DNA of 64,000 nucleotides from Brasenia schreberi (taxonomy: Eukaryota > Streptophyta > Magnoliopsida > Nymphaeales > Cabombaceae): assembly GCA_036023115.1 (NCBI GenBank), contig JAYKKT010000040.1:6297001-6361000 (forward strand), written 5' to 3'. The stretch's first letter is position 1. Each line of letters opens with the position of its first letter. The translations under genes and the position numbers were made by a program. The notes under the pieces are model-generated. The model did not search any database and was not told the DNA's origin. It saw only the letters and a list, made by a program, of their open reading frames with translations. Shown one piece after another: positions 57,651-64,000 of this stretch.

Positions 57651-60600
57651 GTGGGTTTTTCCAAGTTGTATCGGTTATGATCGCAATTGCTATCTATTCC
57701 TATTGTATGTTTTTTCGTATCCAACACATCCTTTCCTACACAATAATAATCATTATGTAATTTAATACACTTAAACAAATCTCAAACCCATATTTGCAAT
57801 ATGCTTTGAGAAAAGATCCTATGTTATGCCTTTGGTCAATGGGTCAGCCAACATATCATTAGTTTGCATATAAGATATAGATATCTCATTTCTTCTAACC
57901 ATATCATGAACATAGTGATACTTAACCATTATATGATTGTTTCTAGAGCTATCAAATCTACTCTTAATCGGAGTAATTGTTGTATTGTAGTCACAATAAA
58001 TGACAACAGACTCGTTGGCTATATCCAACTTCAAATCATGTATGAAGCGGATTATCCAAACAACACTCGTTGCAGCCATACAATAAGCAACATACTAAGT
58101 TTCTTTTGTATTAAATGATACACAACCTTGTTTCTTATAAGCCCAAGAAACAACAACACCTCCAAATAAAAATATTTGTGAACAGTTCGATTTTTTGTCA
58201 TCTTTGCTTCTAGCAAAGTCAATATCTAAGTATCATATCACTTTTAGTTCATCTGCTTGAAAACACAGTTTAAAGTATTTTGTTCCTTTAAGATATCTTA
58301 GAATCCTTTTCACAGTCATCTAATGATGTCAACCAGGATTACATTGATATCTACTTACAAGACCAATAACAAAGTTGATATCAATATAACATAACATACA
58401 TCAAGCTACCCACAGTTTGTACATAAGGAACATTAGGCTGTTATCTCCCTCACTGAGATGATTAGCCTTCTCAATTTGACTTCTTTTATAACGGGTGTAG
58501 TTGCAGGCTTACACTCACCTATGTTAAATTTCTTAAGGATGCATTCTACATATCTCTCTTTACTTAATCATAAGAGTTTAGATTTTCTGTCACGAGAAAT
58601 CTTTATTATAGAATATAAGATGCATCTGCCATATCCTTCATTTTGAACCTTTAGTTTAACCATGACTTCATTTTGACATTCATATCATTGTCATTCCTAC
58701 TCAATAATATGTCATATGCATACAGTAATGGAATTATAAAGTGGCTCCCATTGTTCTAAATATATACACAGTGGTCAAGTTCATAACTCATAAACCCAAG
58801 TTAACTATGGCATTTTGAAAAGTCCAATATCATTGACGAGGTAAATGTTTAAGGCCATATAGGGATTTTTTCAACATATATATTTTATACTCTTGATCTT
58901 TAACAATGTACCATTCTCGTTATTCATATAGATGATTTCATCTAAATCACCATTAAAAAAATATTTTTTACATCTAATTAATATAAATCTAAATCATAAT
59001 ATGTTGAAATTATTAAAATTATCCTGATGAATGCAAATTTTACAATAAGAGAATATATCTCAACATAATTTATCTCCTCCTTTTACGAGAATCCCATTGC
59101 AACCAATTTATTCCTTTCTTTTTGAGAACCCATTACAGCAAATGACTTTTCTTCCTTTTGGTAAATCAATCAATTTTTATACTTGGTTTTTCTCAATAGA
59201 TTTAATTTCTTCACCATAGCTTTTTCTTAGTCTAAAGAATCATATGAGTAAATAGTCTTTTGATATGTCAAGTTATCAATCAACTCATCTAAATCTATTG
59301 AATTGTACACTTTCTCTACAAGGTAAGTGTGATAATTCTTTAAGTATAATGGTATGATCCTAGGTCTTTTATGTCTACCTGAAGTTTCAGTTTGTTCAAG
59401 AAGATCATTTAAATCATTATCCATGGGTTTAAATAATGATGTATATAGATCCACTAGATCACCAACATATTTATCATCATTTTCAAGAATATCATTCTTA
59501 GTCTCTTCTAAGAATTTAACATCATTGCTTTCTATTAATCTATGGTCCTTGTAATAAAACTGATATCCTTTACAACCTTTAGGATATTCAATGAAAATAC
59601 ATCTGAATGACCTGTTGTCTAGCTTGTAATACTAGTCAAGAATCTTAACATGTGCGATAGATCCTCACCTCCCGAGATGACCTAGATTTGATTTTCTTAC
59701 AAACTAAATCTCGTATGGTATAGATAATAGAACCTTATAAGATATTCTATTTATTATATACACGATTATACTTATCATTTCTCTCCAAAATATCTTGAGA
59801 AGAAAATCATCTATTAACATATACCTTGTTATATTTAGTAAAGTCTTGTTATATCTTTCTACTATATCATTTTTTGAGATGTATTAAACATTATATTTTA
59901 TTTTGAAATACCAAAATCTTTACAGTATTTTAAAATTTTTATAGAGGTGTATTCCCCACCTCGATCAGACCTTAAGTCTTTGATTGTATGCCTTAGATGA
60001 TTTTCAACTTCCTGCTTATATTCTTTGAATATCTCAAGTGCTTTAGATTTATGTGCTAAAAGATATATAAGCATATCTCAAATAATCATCGATAAAGTTT
60101 ATAAAATAAGCATTAGCTCAATGTGATCTCACTTTAAATGTGAAGATCTCTAATAGGGTTGTTGCCCTAGTTATGTTTTTAGAAAATAATTTTTTTTATC
60201 ATTTTCTCATGTATACAGGCTTCGTACTTACTAAAAGTGTTCCTGAATATCAGTAAGTCAAAGTTTGATAATTTTTTCAACCTTTTTAGACTTATATACC
60301 CTATGCGCTTATGTCATACATTCACATCAACATTAAAGAGACAATCATTATAAATAGAAGAACTGTCATTTTTATTGATACTTAATATGAATAATCCATG
60401 TTCAATATCAAATAGTCTAGAGAAGGTTACCCTTTTATGCTTTTCCATGGTTACCCTGCAAGGGACAAAACTGAGTTCAAAACATTTTTTAACCAAAGTA
60501 GGGACCAAAACTAAATTGCGCCTGATAGGGGGCATAATTAAAATATAAGTTAATACTATTGGTATACCTTGTATATGTATCATAAAGAACCTGACCTTAA

Positions 60601-61971
60601 TAACATCTCGGAAAGTGTTGTTTCTCATGTATACATGATGTTCTCCTTGTTTATATTCCTTTAGATTCATAACCCCTTCTTTGCTCTTAGAGATATATCT
60701 TATTGCTCATAAATCAATCTACCAACTAATTAGTGGGCGATTCATATACAAACATTCTGAAACTACATAGATTATATCATGCTTCTTCGTTTGACCATGA
60801 TATTGGGTGTTTATATTGTTTGTCTTCTTATTGCGGTAATCCCTCTTATAGTGACACTTTTTTCACAATTAAAGTATTTGATCTGAGAAACGGTTTCTTA
60901 TGATTTTTTAAAAAATTGATCGCTTTTCTATTCTTTCCAAACTTTTTGTTTGGTTTATTCTTTTTCTAGTTGGTCTTTGAGTTATACCCTATCTAATTTT
61001 AAGTTAATAGAAAATTTTCTTTCTTGTTTTTAATTACGTGTTATTTTCAATTGCTAGTTTCAAGAGTAACTCAAAAGGTTCATTTCAACCCCTAATTTAA
61101 AGGTAGTGGCAATCATATTCCATGATAGAGAAGACTATTTAGGATAATGAATATTTGCATAGCTTCGAAGATGACTAATTTTTCTACACCTAAGTCTCTT
61201 GCCATTACCAACATCTAGTTCACATGTTTTACTACATTATCTTTTTTTTTCATTTTATAGGAGTTATATTTGTAGAGTAGTAGTTTTACATGTAACTTAG
61301 TTATAGTGTTATATTTAGTTGTTATTAAGTCAAATAACTCCTAATTAGGTCATTTCCATGCATGTCAGGAATATGGTTTTGGCTATTGTGTCATATTTAA
61401 TGAATGGTTTGTACATTTTCTTTTCTTATTCAGTTGCATTGGGAGTGAATGACAAAACTATATTCTTTAGTAGATAATCCATGTCCTCCAATATAAGGGT
61501 CAATGGGATACATCTTTTCCATGTTTCAAAGTTTAGACCATTTCATTTTTTAGTTTTTGTTAATTAAGATAAATTTTGGAAGTTATTTTTAGTTATTTAG
61601 CAAAAATAACAGTAAGACGATCTAAAAGGAAAACATCTGACATGCAATATATAATAAGTAAGATATCTAATAACCAACCATCAAAGAGAAATTTGCTAAA
61701 TATCCATTACTAAACTGTAAATAAAAGATTATGTATCATTTTGAAATAAACCTTAATATGGTTTTGTTATTTCAGAACCAATTTTGGGACAAATTTGTAA
61801 TTTTCTTCCTATTACCTTTCACTATAATTACCCTAAATATGGAAGGGTAAACCGGTAATTTTGTCTATCTATCTTGTTTGGTAATTACTCAAAAGGACCA
61901 AGAATAGAAATGCAAAAATTATGTCCGATTTTTCAATGACTTTCATAATTGATCAAGGACAGAATAATAAT

Positions 61972-62397
61972 TATACCCCTTAGTGCAAATCTGTAATGTT
62001 ATAATAACAGTGGGCAAAACTGTCTTTTCATTCAATGAAATACTTGTAAATATCCTGTACGAGACAATAGCATAATTCAAGAGGTCGGTTTTTAGTAATT
62101 TTCACAAACTGTTAAATGACAAAAACATCATTTAATCTATTTTAAAGCAAAAATGTCTTTTGACTTTAAAATATCTAGACTTATTATACCCCTTAGTCTA
62201 ACTCTGTAATTTTGTCATAACATTGTAGGAAAAACTATCTTTTCATTCTAAGACATACCTGTGAATATCCTATACGTTGAGGGATAATAGTGTAATTCAA
62301 AAGGTCAGTTTTTAATAATTTCCACAAACAATTATAGGACAAAAACATCTTTTTATCCGTTTTAGAGCAAAAATGTCTTGACTTTAAAATATCTATT
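61972..62397. repeat. 213-bp tandem duplication in the copia leader
   Basis: Two diverged copies offset by 213 bp, each running from TATACCCCTTAGT through a CAATAGCATAATTCAA-like part and GACAAAAACAT to GACTTTAAAATATCTA. It lies between the primer-binding site and gag, in untranslated leader. Confidence 0.8.
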
Positions 62398-62956
62398 TTT
62401 TGGAAATTTTGCCTTATAATAATTTGTTATTTTAAATAATGACCTAGATGATTTCTTAGCGGTTTTTGCCTTTGGTTTTTGAGAAAACCGCGATTTTACG
62501 TTGAGGTTGGTATTCTCTAACAGAAAAACAGTCGTGGGAGAGAGAATAAGGTGAGAAGAGCGCGGAGGAGTGAGTGGAGGTAGGAGTTGGTCCTCTGCTG
62601 CCGAGACCTCTCCTCACAGTTGTCATTAGTTGTTTTAAGCCGTTGATAGGAATATTTTTCGTATAATAAAGGTTGGTTTTCTTTTTTTGATAGTGAAATT
62701 TGACGGGGCCTCCCTTCCGAAAACGGTTTGTCCTCTAACTTCCTTTGGCCAACCCGACCAAGGGACGACTTCGAATTTGCTTTTTTTTTTTAAAAAAAAA
62801 GTAGTGTTTGTCCCTCTACTTTTTTGTTTATGAGAGAAATTTCTTACACCGAAAGTTTTTCAACGTTTTTTCTTTTCTACTTCCTTTTTTTTTTAACTTG
62901 ATTATGTACCAGTTTGCTTTTGTAGATTATGACCAACCTTGCTCTGATACCACTAT

Positions 62957-63384
62957 TGGGTTTCTGTAAAAGATCTCATCGAAGTTTCTAAAGCAGTTGA
63001 ACAACGGAAGAAGGATCGTAAAGATGACTCAAGATCACTATTGAAAAAGAAGGAAGAGAGAGAATACCGTTTGCGGTTGCCCATATAATGTTTTTTAGGG
63101 AAGATATTTTTCGCTTTTTCTCGCATTATTTTTTCTTTCATTTCTGTCATATTTATGATGAAAAAACTTTGATTGCCATCATGCTTATCTTCTCTATTTT
63201 ACCATTCTGGTAGCCTTCTTGTTGTACTTGAGAGATATAATGTATTTGATAAATGTATTAAGAAAACGGTTAACATATAATATTTTATTTTAGAATAGTT
63301 AACGCATCCACAAAATTCAAAAAATGGCTTGTCTTTTCATATTCCATAAATTCCTAACCGAAAATAGCCATATATTACGTTACA
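62957..63384 (-). repeat. 5' LTR of the copia element
   Basis: Begins TGGGTTTCTG and ends ATTACGTTACA on the plus strand; separated from the primer-binding site by the four bases CTAT (62953-62956). Confidence 0.8.
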
Positions 63385-63544
63385 TGGTCTAGTGTCGATA
63401 TTCACCGAAAACCAAGAGAGGAAGATCATTAACCAGTTTTGGGTCGTCTAACTGCTTCTAAAATCCAAGAGAGGAAGATCATGTTTTATAGTTTCTTTCT
63501 ACACTTTCCATTGTTTTTTAGTGCTGCACATCCTTCAACTTCTT

Positions 63545-63661
63545 TTTCTTTTCTGTTTACAACGGAAAGGCCAAAGCCAGGTATGCACACCCTGCGAATC
63601 AAACTCAGTACCCGCATCATGTGAATTTAGAGCTCTACGAGGTGAGCCAACTCTCTGAGTG
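63545..63661 (-). mobile_element. tRNA-derived SINE
   Basis: On the minus strand: GCACTCAGAGAGTTGGCTCA (A-box region), ACTGAGTTTGATTCGCAGG (B-box region), GGTGTGCATACC, and TGGCTTTGGCCTTTCCGTTG, then a pyrimidine-rich end. Flanked by CAACTTCTT (63536-63544) and CAACTTATT (63662-63670), a probable target duplication with one change. Confidence 0.65.
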
Positions 63662-63670
63662 CAACTTATT

Positions 63671-64000
63671 ACTTCTTTGCAGTGGGTTTCATCAATGTCC
63701 AAACATTACCACCTTAAGCAGATCTCTCTCATTTTATTGATTAATTTACTGGACCACATTAAGCGTCTCCTAGTAAGATGTTCATGTTGGACGGAATTTT
63801 AGCCTCCAACAAACTAAAATACCAAAGTAACGAATAATGAAGGAAATGTGTCAGATTTTCTAACCATGAAACGTCAATATGGACCCATGCATGTGGAGTG
63901 CATGGGCGCCTTTCTCACTTGGCATCCAATAAACTTTGGAATCTCCCATGCTTTTCCACCAAATCACTGCAAAAGAGAGCACAAGGTTCTGATTTTGTTC
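63671..64000. other. right end of window, nothing recognised
   Basis: AT-rich sequence with no open frame of note, no transposon terminus and no splice-supported exon. Confidence 0.4.

Larger units (their letters stand above)
57098..63384 (-). mobile_element. decayed Ty1/copia retrotransposon with both LTRs
   Basis: The minus-oriented element has alignable LTRs (57098-57543 and 62957-63384), each bounded by TG...CA on the plus strand. Beside the right LTR, minus-strand TGGTATCAGAGC (62952-62941) is the classic primer-binding site for initiator tRNA-Met; beside the left LTR lies a purine-rich AAGTGGGAG tract. In coding order: gag (about 61560-60830, LNFETWK then a decayed CCHC knuckle), integrase (about 60100-59880, SKALEIFKEYKQEV, LRSDRGGEY), RT (about 59150-58200, with LYAYDILLSRND where YVDD is usual), RNase H (58079-57819, KYHYVHDMVRR, MLADPLTKGIT). 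Many stops and frameshifts; inactive. No 5-bp target duplication was seen. Confidence 0.9.

Noticed and set aside
57093..63389. 5-bp target duplication of the copia element
   Set aside because: The flanking pentamers TTTCT and TGGTC do not match; the boundaries are supported by LTR, primer site and polypurine tract only.
1..64000. CRISPR arrays, operons, ribosome-binding sites
   Set aside because: The window is plant nuclear DNA; regular direct repeats with spacers and bacterial gene layout are absent.

Overview
The window is nuclear DNA of a flowering plant. Evidence: spliced genes with GT/AG introns and plant-specific architectures (A-type P450 with a single phase-0 intron, subfamily-III LRR receptor-like kinase, SANT/DUF3755 protein), plant-type LTR retrotransposons, hAT miniature elements with 8-bp target duplications, tRNA-derived SINEs and many long (TA)n/(CT)n microsatellites. 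The species cannot be fixed from the sequence.

Layout. 1-2.8 kb: a cytochrome P450 gene (+) with a 1-nt frameshift in exon 1, preceded by a SINE with a 12-bp target duplication. 2.8-7.1 kb: intergenic, with LINE, SINE and hAT-MITE relics and a striking 91-nt near-perfect hairpin. 7.4-13.7 kb: a two-exon LRR receptor-like pseudokinase (-) whose 4.2-kb intron holds a decayed hAT transposase in antisense. 15.2-16.0 kb: GC-richer sequence that may be the 5' part of an unrecognised gene (-). 16.2-19.0 kb: decayed Ty3/gypsy pol. 19.8-22.3 kb: 2.5 kb of G-depleted AAT/AC-rich sequence. 24-26.2 kb: (TA)n tandem repeats, a hAT MITE and two SINEs. 26.2-33.5 kb: a decayed Ty3/gypsy element with chromodomain-like tail and LTRs. 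34.4-39.5 kb: a probable small multi-exon gene (+) for a short basic protein. 40-44.7 kb: LINE relics, a tRNA-Leu(AAG) with a SINE just downstream, and tandem repeats. 45.3-50.7 kb: a complete eight-exon SANT/DUF3755 nuclear-protein gene (-). 51-56 kb: a microsatellite-bounded inverted repeat, MITEs and a complete hAT miniature element. 57.1-63.4 kb: a decayed Ty1/copia element (-) with both LTRs, PBS and PPT. The right end carries another SINE.

The genes are unrelated single-copy-style plant genes, not a cluster or operon. Four gene models are supported by splice sites and reading frame (P450, LRR kinase, SANT/DUF3755, small basic protein). Most other long open frames are antisense shadows or fall in simple repeats.
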